The notes under the pieces were generated by a model that made no database searches, was not told the DNA's origin, and was given only the letters and a program-made list of their open reading frames with translations. Position numbers and translations under genes: made by a program. From the NCBI RefSeq assembly GCF_029873635.1, contig NC_080417.1:32166214-32230213 (forward strand): a stretch of DNA of 64,000 bases, written 5' to 3'. This DNA comes from Malania oleifera. Its lineage: Eukaryota > Streptophyta > Magnoliopsida > Santalales > Ximeniaceae. Shown in pieces: positions 1 to 12,345 of this stretch. The first letter of the stretch is position 1, and every line of letters starts with the position of its first letter.

Positions 1-530
1 TAATAAAAAGAAATCCACTATAGTAGAATGTACCTTCTATTATTTAAGTTAGCATGAGTACAAACATGCTTCAAAACTATGCTCGTCTGATTAAATAATC
101 AAATCATGCTCAACAGACTCAAGGTTGACATAAGATTTTACTTCTAGGAAACAACTTAGTGAATTGACAAGCTGAATCTTGGTCCATCGAATTAAGAAGC
201 ATTTTCATTTTCTGGAATAATTCATGATTTAGGAACTGTTGCCATACTTGAGATATCTATGAAGAGCTTCTCTACTAGCAATGTTTTGTGGTGTAAGTTG
301 GTATTCTCACAAGGTGTAAATCATAGGATATGAAACATGGAATTGAGAAATTTTATACAAATTGTTTCCCATCAAACACAAACATCATGATGATTGAACT
401 AATACTCGTTAGAATATTGGTGAAAAAAGGAATGGGCCATCATCTCATACTTGATTTACCATGTTCTTATCCATAACTGTAGTAGCATAAACAACGAAGG
501 AGCCACTGGAATTCCCATGGAAAATAGACC

Positions 531-677
531 GTAAGCCTTGACTCAATGGTAAGGATATTACATCCAAACTCAAATACCAAATCAAACTCGAACAGTGTTA
601 CATCAATGCAGAAACAGTCTCTCCAAGCATGGAGGTAAGACTAGTGTGGAAGCCTTGTACATTGGGTGTTACATTTT
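531..677 (+). repeat. SINE-like copy (Au-SINE-like family)
   Basis: This segment shares order and spacing with 38361-38520: a GCCTYGACTCAATGGTAAG head resembling a tRNA A-box, a middle part ending CTCCAAGCATG, then AGGTAAGA and a GGGTGTTACATT-like tail. The layout resembles the tRNA-derived Au-SINE family of plants. The B-box is poorly preserved in this copy but clear in the other (GGTTCAAATC). It lies in the ARL2 intron. The family name is an inference from layout. Confidence 0.55.
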
Positions 678-1022
678 TCATTTCCATATTTCCAAAGAAT
701 TACAAAAATACAGCCTTGTTTTCTAGTTCTCCAACATTTAGTAGGAGAACTTAAAACAATAAAAATATGTTTTCCAATTTTCCTATACAAATGTTAAAAA
801 CTTGAAAAGCAAGGTCGGGTTTTTGTATTTCTTTAGAAAACTAGAAATGGAAAATGCACCCAATTTCCTTTTGGCTATGACAGTTGCCAAGCAAAAATGC
901 TACTTTAAAAGTAAGGAGTCATGACAAATAATGGAGCCATCTTTGTATAGATACTAGCATATGACTTCTTTGAAGATCTCATGTAAAAGATTTTCCTTGA
1001 CGTTTACTTGTCAATAATGGAG

Positions 1023-1613
1023 TGTTAGGATTTAGAGAGTCCATGGGTGGGCTTGAGATACATGGATGAACACTAACTTAACTCAAAAGTTTAAGTCTAT
1101 TAAGTCTTGAGCCCAACCATATATATAAGCAATTAAGCACCCATCTTCCATCATATTTTTTCAATGTGGGACAAACTTATAAGTGGAACTCTCAACAATC
1201 TCCCCCTCACTCGTGAGTTCCAAATACTCTCCCTTGAATGAAAGTCATTACTTGATCACCTTCATGTCATGCAACTAATTAGGAGTTATTACTCAACCAT
1301 GGGAAAGAGCATGAAATTGTGATAGTCCACCATCTTTGGGATTAGCATCCGTAGGATCCAACCACTCTTCTTTTATGGGACTAGCACCTGTAGGAACACA
1401 TGCATTAACATTTGAATCCAATTTGAATTATTAGCTCCAATACCACCTATTAGGATTTGGAGAGTTCATAAGTGGGCTTGATATACACGGATGAAGACCA
1501 ACTTGACCCAAAAAATTAAACCTATTGGATTTTGGGTCCAACCATGTATATAAGCACTCATCTTCAATTCTATTTTTTTAATGTGGGACAAACTCACAAT
1601 GGAATTCTCAACA
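1023..1613 (-). mobile_element. Complete TRIM (miniature LTR retrotransposon)
   Basis: Two direct repeats, 1023-1197 and 1448-1613, flank 250 bp without coding capacity. On the minus strand the right repeat is followed by a primer-binding site reading TGGTATTGGAGC, a variant of the initiator-Met site. The left repeat is preceded by the purine tract GTGAGGGGGAGAT. The element is bounded by an exact 5-bp target duplication, tggag, at 1018-1022 and 1614-1618. The left repeat starts TG; the right one starts TA through one substitution. It sits in the ARL2 intron after exon 3, in the same orientation as the gene. Having no gag or pol, it would depend on proteins of another element. Confidence 0.88.
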
Positions 1614-1943
1614 TGGAGATAGCCCCATTTCAGTGACTGCTTTTGTATCTTCCAATGCCGTGCTAAACATAATAGTTTAAAACTGCTTCACCAAAGGGGC
1701 AACAGAAAACCAGAGAGAGGAAAACAAAAAAAAAAAGAAGAAAAAGAAGAAGCTAAATCACTCAATGGTGGACAATCAATAACTTATAGAGGAACAGCCA
1801 AAAACGGGTATAGAACAAGAAATGGGCATGTTAGGCAGAGCTCCAAATTAGAGAGTTTTTTGCATTATCCATAATTTACCACGAGCAAACTGCTAATTAT
1901 AAATAGCTCAGTTGATCAATAACATAAACAGGAATGCACTCAC

Positions 1944-2681
1944 CTCTTCTTTCAAAAGATTATCCAGCTCCAATTTGCAATCATCTAATCTTCTAAGATC
2001 CGAACTATCAACTACCCAAACCAAACCATCAGTTTGCTCAAAGTAGTTCCTCCAGTAAGATCTAATCGTTCTTTGACCCCCTACATCCCATATGTTCAGT
2101 GTATACCTGCCAAATCACAAATAAAAAGAAAAATAGCCTTTTTTCAAGCTATTGAAAGATGTTCCAATTTTCTCGACAAAATAATCTCCGAGGGTAGCCG
2201 CGTGGGATATACACATTAACTTCATGACGAAATGCCTTCGAACAATGCTAAACAAATCCGTAAACTTGAGGCTAAAACAAGCAAAACAATGACAGAAGGC
2301 CAAGTAACTGTTGCAATAGTATAGAGCAACATTTCGTTACAGATAGGGCGTAGATTTATCGGTAAACGCCATAGATCGCAGAAATGCGAGAACGGAGTGC
2401 GAGGAAAAGAAGAGTTACTTGTCGTAGACGATGGTCTTGATATTGAAGCCGAGAGTGGGACTGATGACGCTAGTGTCCTCGCCGTTAATTTTTAAGACGA
2501 TCGTGGTCTTCCCAGAATTGTCCAGACCCCTGCAAAGCAAACACAATTACAGTAGATAGAGAGAGAGAAAGGGAGAGAGAGAGAGATGAGGAGGAGGGAG
2601 GTGGGTTGGTGCATACACCATGAGAATTCGCATTTGTTTCTCCATTTTCTTGATCTTTCTGATGATGCTGAGAAGCCCCAT
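1944..2681 (-). CDS. ARL2: ARL2/TITAN5-type small GTPase, first three coding exons (partial)
   Basis: Exons are 2617-2681, 2419-2529 and 1944-2106, all with GT-AG borders and phases that join cleanly. Together they give 113 residues starting [12 protein letters not shown]. Seen: P-loop GLDNSGKT at residues 23-30, a switch-1 segment containing SPTLGF, and WDVGGQ at 65-70 with the catalytic-type Gln70. The third exon ends LLKEE before a GTGAGT donor. ARL2 proteins are about 185 residues, so the last 70 or so, carrying the NKxD and SA guanine-specificity motifs, should lie in further exons. I find none down to base 1, so they lie off the left edge or are lost. Known role of the family: ARL2 works with tubulin-folding cofactors, and the Arabidopsis TITAN5 gene is embryo-essential. 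A glycine follows the start Met, but ARL2 is not usually myristoylated. The assignment is very secure; whether the gene is functional cannot be judged here. Confidence 0.93.
2547..2590. repeat. GA-rich simple repeat in ARL2 intron 1
   Basis: An imperfect (GA)n tract in the 87-nt first intron of the ARL2-like gene. On the gene's strand it is a CT-rich stretch between the donor at 2616 and the acceptor at 2530, so it lengthens the pyrimidine-rich part of the intron. Confidence 0.7.
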
Positions 2682-5080
2682 TAGTGCCAAATCCACAGAG
2701 GAACGACCGAGTCCGTTTCGCCGGTAATCACAATCACCAGGGGCAACCAATGAATTTGAATCCTCTCCTTCCCATGAAATAAAATTAAACAAACCAAAAA
2801 ATAGGAAAAGAATCCTTCTTGACTCCGTTTTGGGGAAATATATATTTTTTGATCTTAAAAACAGCAAAAAACATATACTATTTTTTTTAAAAAAAAAAAC
2901 ACATTTCCTTAAATTTTGAAAAATACAGTTTATTTTAATTAATATATTTTTACCCTACGATGAAGTCAACGTTGAGAAACAATATTATAAACACGAGAAA
3001 TCGAATTACATCTTCATGTTCACATATTGTAACAATCATCAACAATCAAGGCAGAAAAAATGAGATTAAGAGAGAGAAAGAAAGAGATTAAGAGAGTCTG
3101 TCTAGAGATCTTTTCAAATGCTTAAGTCATTATCACTATAAAATGTATATATAATTTGATTATAATCATCTTATATAAAATCTTAAAGTGTCTCCTATTA
3201 TATGACCTCTAGGTCCTTTTTATGAGCTACCTCAGTAGAGTTTAATACCTCATCATTGCTCAATTCTTCACATACAAGTCAGAGCTTGAGTTTAACACTC
3301 AAGTAAAGATCAATTTTTGTATTTCAGTTGGGGATTAGTCTCAATTTTCAAGTAGAGTTCAATTTTTTTTCATTGAGCCATAGCTAATACTCGAGCAAAG
3401 CTTAATTTTTCACATCCAAGCCTAAGCCATATTTGACTAGAGCTTTTGCATTTGAGTCGGGCTCAACCTCCATATCTAACCAAAGCTTGATTCTATCATT
3501 TGAGTTGAAGCTTGAATTACACACTCATAGGTATTTTCTAAGGTGGCCTTCTCCATCTTTAACAACAATGAATACCTCCTCATTAAGCATATTTCCCAAG
3601 CTTAACACCTTATATTTTTTAATCAAAGTGCCTTCTCTCTAATGGGTATTTCCTAGGGTTATCTCTACCTACCTTAATGGTGGTGGAGACTTGTTCATCA
3701 AGGTTTTCTGCCAAGGTTACCACTTGAGATTCTTTGAAGGAGACATCCTTCTCTTTAGTAGGTGTTCCTCGAGTTATAACCTTGAGAGATGACCTACTTT
3801 CTAAGGCTATTTACCAAGTTTAATTTGGCTTTAGTACTTATACTACTTTGCCCCAAATGGGTTTATTTGACCTTTTGTCCTTATCAATTTTGTCAAGTTG
3901 CCCTTTTTAGCCTTTTGCTCCTAGTCATTTTTCTAGTTTTCTTCATATTTGGCTTTCTATACTTGGTTATTGTGTCAATTGGGCCTATTTGACCTTTTAT
4001 TTATGGTCATTTTGTCAAATGAACCTATTTGACTTTTTGTTTGTTGGCTACTTTGCTAGTTTTCCTCACATGGACCTATTTCATTTTTTGGATTTCGTGG
4101 AATCACGATCTGATCCTTTAAAGTTTAATCTTTATAAACATAACCCCTCCAAGCAATGTCTCCTTAGTATTTTCCTACACATGAATTACTAAAAGAGAAA
4201 ATTGCACTCTCACAATATCAAAACTTTTTCTTTGTATTGTTATTTTCCAATAAGTAATTGTTAGGATCATATGTCATTGTTTGTTCATATAAGTGTGTTG
4301 GTTCGGTATTACAAAGTGAGTTGCACTATTATTAGGGGTTGCATCAAAACAATTTTTTTGCTCACAAAATTTTCATGCATGCTAAAATTGTGACCTATGA
4401 ATTAGTACACTTATTTAATTGCTAGGCAATTAATACACTTCCAATCTTCATATGCAACAATATGATTTGAAATTATTACACATGTTTACCCATACACACA
4501 CCCGCATGCACACATATAGTGTTAGAATCGAGATTTTGTTTCTGCCAATTAATTTAAGTGAGCCCAAGTATCCTACTTCAAAAAAATTTTATCACGTCAA
4601 AAAGGCCCATGCATGTGATTATATATTGTGTATCAATTAAATGTGGCCTCGACCACCTAATTAAAAATAGTATAATAAACATGTATATATCATTGATGCA
4701 TAATGATACAAACTTGGCCCTTAATTTTTGCTATAGAGAAGATGCAAAATCATATTAGTTTATGGTTTTCCTTAGATAACTTTCAACCAACACCTAATAG
4801 TAATATGGAGATGTGTTTATTCTTGGTAACAATAAGGTTTTTATCTTCATATATTGGTGTTTTGTACTTAAAAGTTTGGCATTTAAACTTAAATGAGCTA
4901 AGGGCGCGAAAATGATTTCTTTATGATTAGCAATTTGGAGATAAGAGCATACGAAAATGTTGCAATCACAACTCAACAAATGGAGTTGATATTAAATTTA
5001 GGCATTTCCTCGAGCACATAATGTGATTTCTTCAACCACTACATGGCTTAATAAGCCATATTGCCTCATTTCCCTCTTTC
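2682..5080. other. Upstream flank of ARL2 and unassigned non-coding DNA
   Basis: The first few hundred bases hold the presumed 5' UTR and promoter of the minus-strand ARL2-like gene. I see no convincing TATA or Site II cluster. Beyond that the DNA is AT-rich and contains only short ORFs with no recognisable protein. Phrases such as GAGCTTGAGTT recur at 3270-3520, which suggests an eroded repeat, but no boundaries or target duplication are visible. No gene is called. Confidence 0.5.
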
Positions 5081-5693
5081 TATAACAATTAGATAGGAGA
5101 AAATGCTGCAGAATGGAAAATGCTTCAAGGCACGTTATAATGTTGTTTTCCTTAAAACGCTATTTGTCCCCACCATATCGGTGTGTATTTGAGTCAGCAA
5201 ATATGTTTTCAGGATACAATGAAGTTTAGAATATAATCTAATATCAGTTTGTGTTATACACAAACGAAAATTGATCACAAACACCTTTAGAGTAATCTAA
5301 ATAAATTTTCTATAATTCTATTTCTGCAGAAAACAAATCTAGATTTGAAAAAGATATAATTTGTGAAAGTTTTATGTGAGAAAGAGAAGGAGAGAATGAT
5401 AATTTTCTATATATTTCGTGAAGTTAATTCTATCTTTAAATACACAGAATTATGCCTTTTTTCGAAAGGTTGCATACGTTCAAATCGTGAAACAAATTCG
5501 ACCTACTCGCATCAGGCGTCAACCTGGTTGCGACATTTTGGAAAATCAATTATTCATTCATATTCAGTCGATGGTACCGTCGACCAGGTCGCGCCACTTA
5601 CCAGGTTTATTAATGACTTTTCCTTTTCTACTCTTTCTAATGTGTGACAAACCCACATAGCTTTAAATGCTTATTTTAGAAAATATTTTAACA
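5081..5693 (-). mobile_element. Solo copia LTR related to the LTRs at 24.0 and 26.7 kb
   Basis: The sequence aligns along its length with the LTR pair at 24037-24682 and 26732-27290. Shared parts are the GAGAAAATGCTGCAG head, the CAAGGCACGTTA segment, CACAAACACC, GAAAAAGATATAATTTGT and the AAATATTT(T/C)AACA end. No internal region lies on either side, so it is best read as a solo LTR left by recombination, or a truncated copy. No target duplication was recognised, so the left end is approximate. Confidence 0.65.
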
Positions 5694-5710
5694 TTTTTCC
5701 TTCCCAAATC

Positions 5711-5785
5711 ATAACAACAACAATAACAAAACCAAACCTTAAGTCCTATTAGGTGGAATCAGTTATATGAATCATTTTTCGCCAA
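5711..5785 (-). mobile_element. 3' tail of an RTE-type LINE
   Basis: On the minus strand this reads as the end of a plant RTE element: a CACCTAATAGGACTTAAGG-like segment and then a short tail rich in TTG triplets. The same 3' end is seen at 34442-34919, 51519-51671 and 52598-53105. It is a 5'-truncated stub beside the solo LTR. Confidence 0.55.
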
Positions 5786-5960
5786 CAACTTTTTCATCTC
5801 CTCAGACATTGGAGCCAAGATACTCACCTTTTCTTTTGGAATTTTAGCGGCCTTTCCAAGAATTGGAGCCAAAGTGCTCTTCACTTTTTGTTTGGGGCTT
5901 CGCCAAGCCTTGGGCTGATGTGTCCTCAGTTTTGAGGAACCGATTGAGATGTCCTCCTTT

Positions 5961-5964
<4 letters not shown>

Positions 5965-6023
<59 letters not shown>

Positions 6024-6028
6024 TCTCC
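5965..6028 (+). repeat. CT microsatellite
   Basis: About 30 CT dinucleotides, interrupted once by GT near 6011. It creates open reading frames made only of Leu/Ser or Arg/Glu repeats, which are not genes. The surrounding DNA from 5790 to 6496 holds nothing else I recognise. Confidence 0.95.
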
Positions 6029-7090
6029 ATTTTTTTTCTCTACTTACAAGGATTGTCATGTGGGGGACAAACTTCCCTTACCTAATGCACCAATGTGTTG
6101 ATGCCAAAATCAAACCTAACATATACATCCAAACCATGGTAATCACTTGTAACAAAGGAAGTTGCGAATAACTTGGGAGACCTTAGTGGCCTTCTTTGAT
6201 GCTCAGGTCAATATGGAGATAAAGTATGTAGGTAATATTAATATAATTATATTATATATAATCTTAGAATGTCTCGTATCTTATGGCCCTTAGTGGTGGT
6301 GTTTAATTTGAGAGACTAGGAAAGATCAAAAGATGGGAGTTAGGGTTGCTCTGGTGGTGGCGTTTGATTTGAGACTGAAACTGAAATCAGAATTAAAGTA
6401 CAAATTTATTGGAATTGAAAATTGAATGATAGATTTTCTTTTCATGTTCGGTTTTATCAAGTCTTTGCCACATGTTTCATTGCAAAATACATCTTTTTTA
6501 TGGTTAGGGGTGGAAAAATGGGTTCACGAGCCAGGTTTGGGTGTATAAACAGGTGAATTTTAAACAGGTTTAGGTTCGGATTGACTCGTTTATTAATGGG
6601 TAAATTACTTATAAACCCAAACTCACCCATTTAGTAAATAGGTCATAATCGAGTACCCATTAAACACCTGTTTAAAAATATAATTTTAGTATTTTAATTT
6701 TTTTCTTCTAACATTTCATCAAATTGGCTTAATTTTTTTTTAAAAAAAAAACAAAACTTATTTAGTCATATATTTTATTTATTAGTACATTTCTTTAATT
6801 TTTTTGAAAAAAAAAATAAAAAATAAAAAATAACACCAATATAAATATAATCTATCACTTATGTTGTGTATCATTTTTTTCTCTTCAAATTTTCAACAAA
6901 TATATTTATATAACTTCTAACTATGAAATATTATTTATCTAAAATTCCAAAAGAAAAAATACAAATTATAAAATATTATTTAAAAAAAAAAGATAAATGG
7001 GTGCCTCAATGGGTACCCGACTCAAACCTATCTAACCCGTTTATTTAATGGGTTGGGTTTAGGCTGACCTGTTTATAAACAGGTCGCCTT

Positions 7091-7616
7091 TGTTGTGAAA
7101 CTTGAGATTGTTCCACCTAACTTTACCACAGTTTATTATTGTACAGGTAAATAGAGAGTGAATAATTGTGCAAAATTACACCAGGTAAGTTTCCAGGGAA
7201 GTGGGGGGTCATAACGGACCGCTTAAATCTCTCTTTCCTAGATAGAATTTTCCTTAGACATGTAATTAACACAATATATTACTACAACTATATCCGACAA
7301 AAGTTAACTACTGAATAGATGAAAGGAAGAACACCAGAATTTAACGAGGTTCGGCTAATTGTGTCTACGTCCTCGGACACTATCAATCAATATTTCTCTA
7401 TTGTAAAAATATTACAAAATGAGAGAGAGAAGAGAGAATGTGCCTAAGAGAGATGTAGACAAATTTGGGGATGAGATTACAAATGGAGGTGATGGGTTTA
7501 TATAGGTTAGGAAATACCACTATTACAACCACTTATCACCTACCTTTGAAAAACAAGCCCACCATTGAAGATTTCAATGGCAATGGTAGGCTTTTAGAAT
7601 GAGCCATAATTCAACA
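7091..7616 (-). repeat. 3' LTR of the copia at 7.1-12.3 kb
   Basis: The 526-bp terminal repeat matches 11820-12345 in length and is about 95% identical by eye. It ends ATTCAACA on the plus strand, which is the TGTTGAAT start on the element's strand. Confidence 0.92.
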
Positions 7617-7700
7617 AATCTCCACCTTGGCGAAATTCCATCTCTTACCATCTCTCATAGATTCCATAATGTCTTCAAATGCGCTTGTAGCGCAAATCTT

Positions 7701-10700
7701 TCAATTTTCAACAATGTTGATCAAGTTCAAGCAATGTTGAAACTTGACCACACTCACCACTTTTGTCATCATATCAATAGGATTCTCAGTGGTTCGAATA
7801 TTTTGGATTACTACTCCACCTTCTTCCAGAATTTCTCGAACAAAGTGATATCGAACGTCGATGTGCTTTGTCCTTGAATGGTAGACTTGGTTCTTTGCTA
7901 GATGGATAACACTTTGGCTATCACAATGCACTTTGATGTGCTTCTGTTCAATTCACAAATCTTTCATCAATCCTTGAAGCCAAATTGCCTCCTTCACAGC
8001 CTTTATAAATGCCATATACTCTGCCTCTATAGTGGACAAAGCAACTGTTGATTGTAAGGTAGACCTCCAACTAACCGGCGCTTTCCAAGAGTAAAAACAT
8101 AGCCAGTAGTTGATCGACGCTTATCCAAATCACTAGCGTAGTCGGAATCATAGTATCCAATAATACTATGATCATCTTGCTTATCCTGCTCAAATATCAG
8201 TCCAACATCTACCGTATACAAAATGTATCGTAGAATCCATTTCACAGCTTGCCAATGTTCATTTCTAGGATCATGCATATACCTGCTCACAACTCTAACA
8301 GCTTGTGAAATATTGGGCCTTGTACACACCATGGCATACATCAAGCTACCAACAGCACTTGAATACGGTACTTTTGACATGTAATCTCGTTCTGCTTCAG
8401 TTTTTGGAGACATAGATGCATTCAGCTTGAAATGAGGAGCAAGCGGAGTACTAACAGGTTTTGACTTCTCATTCATACCAAAACGCTTCAGTACTTTCCT
8501 CAAATATTGTTTTTGAGTCAAACAAAGCCTCCCCAATTTCCTATCTCTACTTATCTCCATACCAAGAATTTTCTTTGCTTCGCCTAGATCCTTTATCTCA
8601 AACTCCCTATTCAACCGAGCCTTTAGTTTGTCAATTTCTATCTGACTCTTGGAGGCTATCAATATATCATCAACATAAAGAAGAAGATATATGAAAGATC
8701 TATCTTATAGCTTGCAAAAATACACACAATGATCATATTTGCTTCTTCTGTACTTTTGCCCCATCATAAACTTGTCAAATCATTTGTACCACTGCCTTGG
8801 GGATTGCTTTAATCCATACAACGATTTTTCAAGTTTGCACACCATATTTTCTTTTCCAGCAACTTTGAAACCTCCTAGCTGAGTCATGTAGATTTCCTCT
8901 TCCAAGTCTCCATGTAAAAATGCAGTTTTTACATCTAATTGAACTAGTTCCATATCCAATTTTGCTACCAAAGCCAATAAGATTCTTATGGAGGAATGTT
9001 TTACTATTGGAGAAAATACCTCATTGTAATCAATTCCCTCCGTTTTTGCATAGCCTTTAGCCACCAACCTTGCTTTGTAGCGAACACTATTCTTGTCAGG
9101 AAATTCATCTTTCCTTGTATAGACCCATTTACACCCAATTGCCTTCTTTCCTTTCGGAAGACTAACAAGCTTCCATGTTCGATTCTTATGAAGGGACTGC
9201 ATTTCTTCATTCATGGCTTCCCTCCACTTTTCTTCTTCCGAATTTTGGATTGCTTCATTGTAAGTAACAGGAGTATCATCGTTTGCAATTGGAGATGCGT
9301 AAGCCACCATGTCAACAAAGCGAGCAGGCTTTCTTATTTTTCTCTTTGGCTTACTCAATGCAATAGATTCATGTTGCTGTGGAGGTTCTTGGGTTAAAGC
9401 CTCTTCTACAGGCGACTCTTCTTCTACCATAGGAGAGTCTTCATTTTTTGGGTAAACAATTCTTCTATCAAACTCCACCTGTTTTGGAGCACCATCTTTT
9501 TGCTTAACACTTTCTGTTGTCACCTTTCTTAAAAAAGTAGATTCTTTAAAGGTAACATCCCTGCTGAAGATTATTTTATTTTTCTTTGGACACCAAAGAC
9601 GATATCCCTTTGCTCTAGAGGTGATTCCCATAAATATTGCTTTCTTAGCCCTCAGATCCAGCTTTGATTCCTTGACATGATAGTAGGCAGTGGAACCGAA
9701 TACATGTAAGGAATCATAATCTGTAGCAAGCTTTTCAAACCATTTCTCCAATGGTGTTTTACCACAAATAGCAGTAGATGGTAGGCGGTTGATGAGGTGG
9801 CAGGCATATGTTATAGCCTCAGCCCAAAATTCTCTACCCAACCCAGCATTGGACAACATACACCGAACCTTCTCCAACAATGTTCGATTCATACGTTCTG
9901 CCACTCCATTCTGTTGTGGTGTACTTCTTACTGTGAAGTGTCGTATAATACCTTCATCTTCGCAGACTTTAAGAAATGGATCACTTCTATATTCTCCACC
10001 ATTATCTGTACGGAGGCACTTGATCCTTCTGCTTGTTTGAGTTTCCACCATATTTTTCCATTTGAGGAAGACTCCTAACACTTCATCCTTAGTTTTCATA
10101 GTATACACCCATACTCTTCGAGAAAAATCATCAACAAAGGTCACATAGTAGTGTTTTCCTCCCAGTGAAGTTGTCTTGGAAGGTCCCCACACATCAGAGT
10201 GAACATAATCCAAAATACCCTTGGTATTATGGATTGCAGTACCAAATTTCACTCTTGTTTGCTTCCCTTTGATGCAATGTTCAGAAAAATCTAGCTTGCA
10301 GGTCATTGCTCCCTTTAATAATCCTTGATTTGTAAGAAGTCCCAAGGATTTTTCACCTGCATGCCCCAAGCGTATATGCCATAACCTAGCTGCTTCTATT
10401 TCTTTATCATCAGAAGAAACTGTTGTTGTCGTCCCAATAATTGTACGACCTTGATAGTGATACAAGTTATTGTTCTTCCGAATTCCCTTGATTACCACGA
10501 GTGCACCAGAGATGATCTTCATGACTCCATTTTCTGCTGTTACTTTGAATCCCTTTGATTCTAGGGTTCCCACAGAAATAAGATTCTTCATCAAACTTGG
10601 TACATATCTAACGTCCGTCAATATTTTGATTGATCCATCTTGATTCCTCAAGCGGACTGAACCAATACCATGTGTGGTAAGAGGGACATCATTTGCTGTG

Positions 10701-11695
10701 TAGACGACTCCACCTTCTAGTTCTTTAAAATCAAAGAACCAATCCCGATTGGGACACATATGATGGCTACACCCAGAATCTAGTAGCCATATACTCGAAG
10801 AACTAGTTGATGGGGTAGCAACAAGCGAAAGATCTGAGTTTCCATCTTCGTACTCAGCCACATTTGAGATGACCTTTCCTTTATCAAGTTTGCCTTTATT
10901 CTTTAGCTTCGGATAGTCTTTCTTCTAGTGCCCCTTTTCCCGATAAAAGGCATATTCATCTTTGTTTAGTCTGGACCTTGACTTGGATCTCTTTTTCTTT
11001 CTACTATTCTGGCTTTGTGAACAGCCTCGAACTACTAGAGCCTCATTGGCTCCACTTGTGCTTTCAAGCTTGTCCTTCTTCCTCAATTCATAGCTGTACA
11101 AAGCAGCACAAACCTCGCCAAGAGACACTTTATCCTTTCCATGGAGCAGAGTAGTTTCAAGAAACTCAAATTCCTCAGGAAGGGATCCCAACAACATCAA
11201 AGCCAGGTCTTTATCTTTAAAAGTCTCATCCAGATTAACTAGATCAGTAACCAACCTATTAAAGTTGGTGATATGATCATTCATAGTGGTACCCGAGACA
11301 TAAGTGAAGCGAAATAGTCTCTTCTTCATATGGAGTTTGTTCTGAGAGCTTTTCTTCAAAAAATTTTCCTCCAGTGCCTTCCACAACTTGTTTACAAAAG
11401 TTTCCTTACAGAATGCATACTTCTACTCTCTTGAAAGACACGATCGAATTGTACCACATGCTAACCAATTGATGGTCCCCCATTCTTTCTTCTCAATATC
11501 TTCTGGTTTCTCTTCTTCAATGGCAATGTTTAGACCTTGCTGAAAGAGAGCGTCTAGAACCTCACTTTGCCACATACCAAAATGACCGGTGCCGTAAAAA
11601 ATCTCCACTGCAAATCTGGCATTTGTCACAGTAGTTCTTGCCAAAATAGACGAGTTTGATGTGGATGCTTTTGCACTATCTGCCATCTCTGCCAT
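7701..11695 (-). pseudogene. Defective copia gag-pol polyprotein
   Basis: One long minus-strand frame starts at the ATG at 11693-11695 and is broken by in-frame stops at 11423-11425, 10925-10927, 8780-8782 and 8705-8707, plus a one-base frameshift near 8080. Pieces in order: gag (11695-10928) with a zinc knuckle at its end, protease (WLLDSGCSHH), integrase with a HIRLGH zinc motif and a TDNGGEY core segment, then RT (YVDD) and RNase H ending at 7701. All three knuckle cysteines have decayed, two visibly to Tyr, and a Trp has become a stop. The QWYK stop at 8780 is CGA to TGA. Nearly all damage is C-to-T or G-to-A, as expected for methylated, silenced DNA. It cannot make a working polyprotein. 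Confidence 0.92.
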
Positions 11696-11819
11696 AAATG
11701 CTATTCAATAGTTGCCGATGCGGAATGCGAATAGCCTAAGGAAAACTTTTCTGATGTGGGAGATTAGACTAAGCTGCAACCACAGAGCATACTAAGAATA
11801 CCTTGGCTCTGATACCAAT

Positions 11820-12345
11820 TGTTGTGAAACTTGAGATTGTTCCACCTAACTTTACCACAGTTTACTATTGTACAGGTAAATAGAGAGTGAATAATTGTGC
11901 AAAATTACACTAGGTAAATTACCAGGAAAGTGGGGGGTCACAACGGACCGCTTAAATCCCTCTTTCCTAGATAGAATTTTCCTTAGACATATAATTAACA
12001 CAATATATTACTACAACTATACCTGACAAAAGCTAACTATTGAATAGATGAAAGGAAGAACACTAGAATTTAACGAGGTTTGGCTAATTGCGCCTACGTC
12101 CTCGTACATTATCAATCAATATTTCTCTATTGTAGAAATATTACAAAATGAGAGAGAGAAGAGAGAATGTGCCTAAGAGAGAAGTAGGCAAATTTGGGGA
12201 TGAGATTATAAATGGAGGTGATGGGTTTATATAGGTTAGGAAATACCACTATTACAACCACTTATCACCTACCTTTGAAAAACAAGCCCACCATTGAAGA
12301 CTTTAATGGCAATGGTAGGCTTCTAGAACGAGCCATAATTCAACA
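11820..12345 (-). repeat. 5' LTR of the copia at 7.1-12.3 kb
   Basis: The 526-bp partner of 7091-7616. The tRNA primer-binding site adjoins it at about 11800-11819. It would contain the element's promoter. A GAGAGAGAAGAGAGAA purine tract is shared by both copies. Confidence 0.92.

Larger units (their letters stand above)
7091..12345 (-). mobile_element. Full-length Ty1/copia retrotransposon, Tork/Tnt1-like
   Basis: Two 526-bp LTRs (7091-7616 and 11820-12345) run TG...CA. By eye they differ at about 26 positions, mostly transitions, so this is an old insertion. On the minus strand the 5' LTR (right) is followed by the primer-binding site TTGGTATCAGAGCCAAGG (initiator Met tRNA). The 3' LTR (left) is preceded by the purine tract CCAAGGTGGAGATT. 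Flanking 5-mers gcctt (7086-7090) and acctt (12346-12350) look like a target duplication with one change. The order gag, protease, integrase, RT, RNase H marks Ty1/copia; assignment to the Tork/Tnt1 clade is from general sequence feel. It is inserted inside the hAT element at 6505-12426. Confidence 0.93.

Noticed and set aside
5844-6171. ORFs on both strands over the CT repeat
   Set aside because: They consist largely of Leu-Ser or Arg-Glu repeats generated by the microsatellite.
8996-9397. 133-codon plus-strand ORF opposite the copia RT/integrase
   Set aside because: Antisense shadow of the minus-strand polyprotein.
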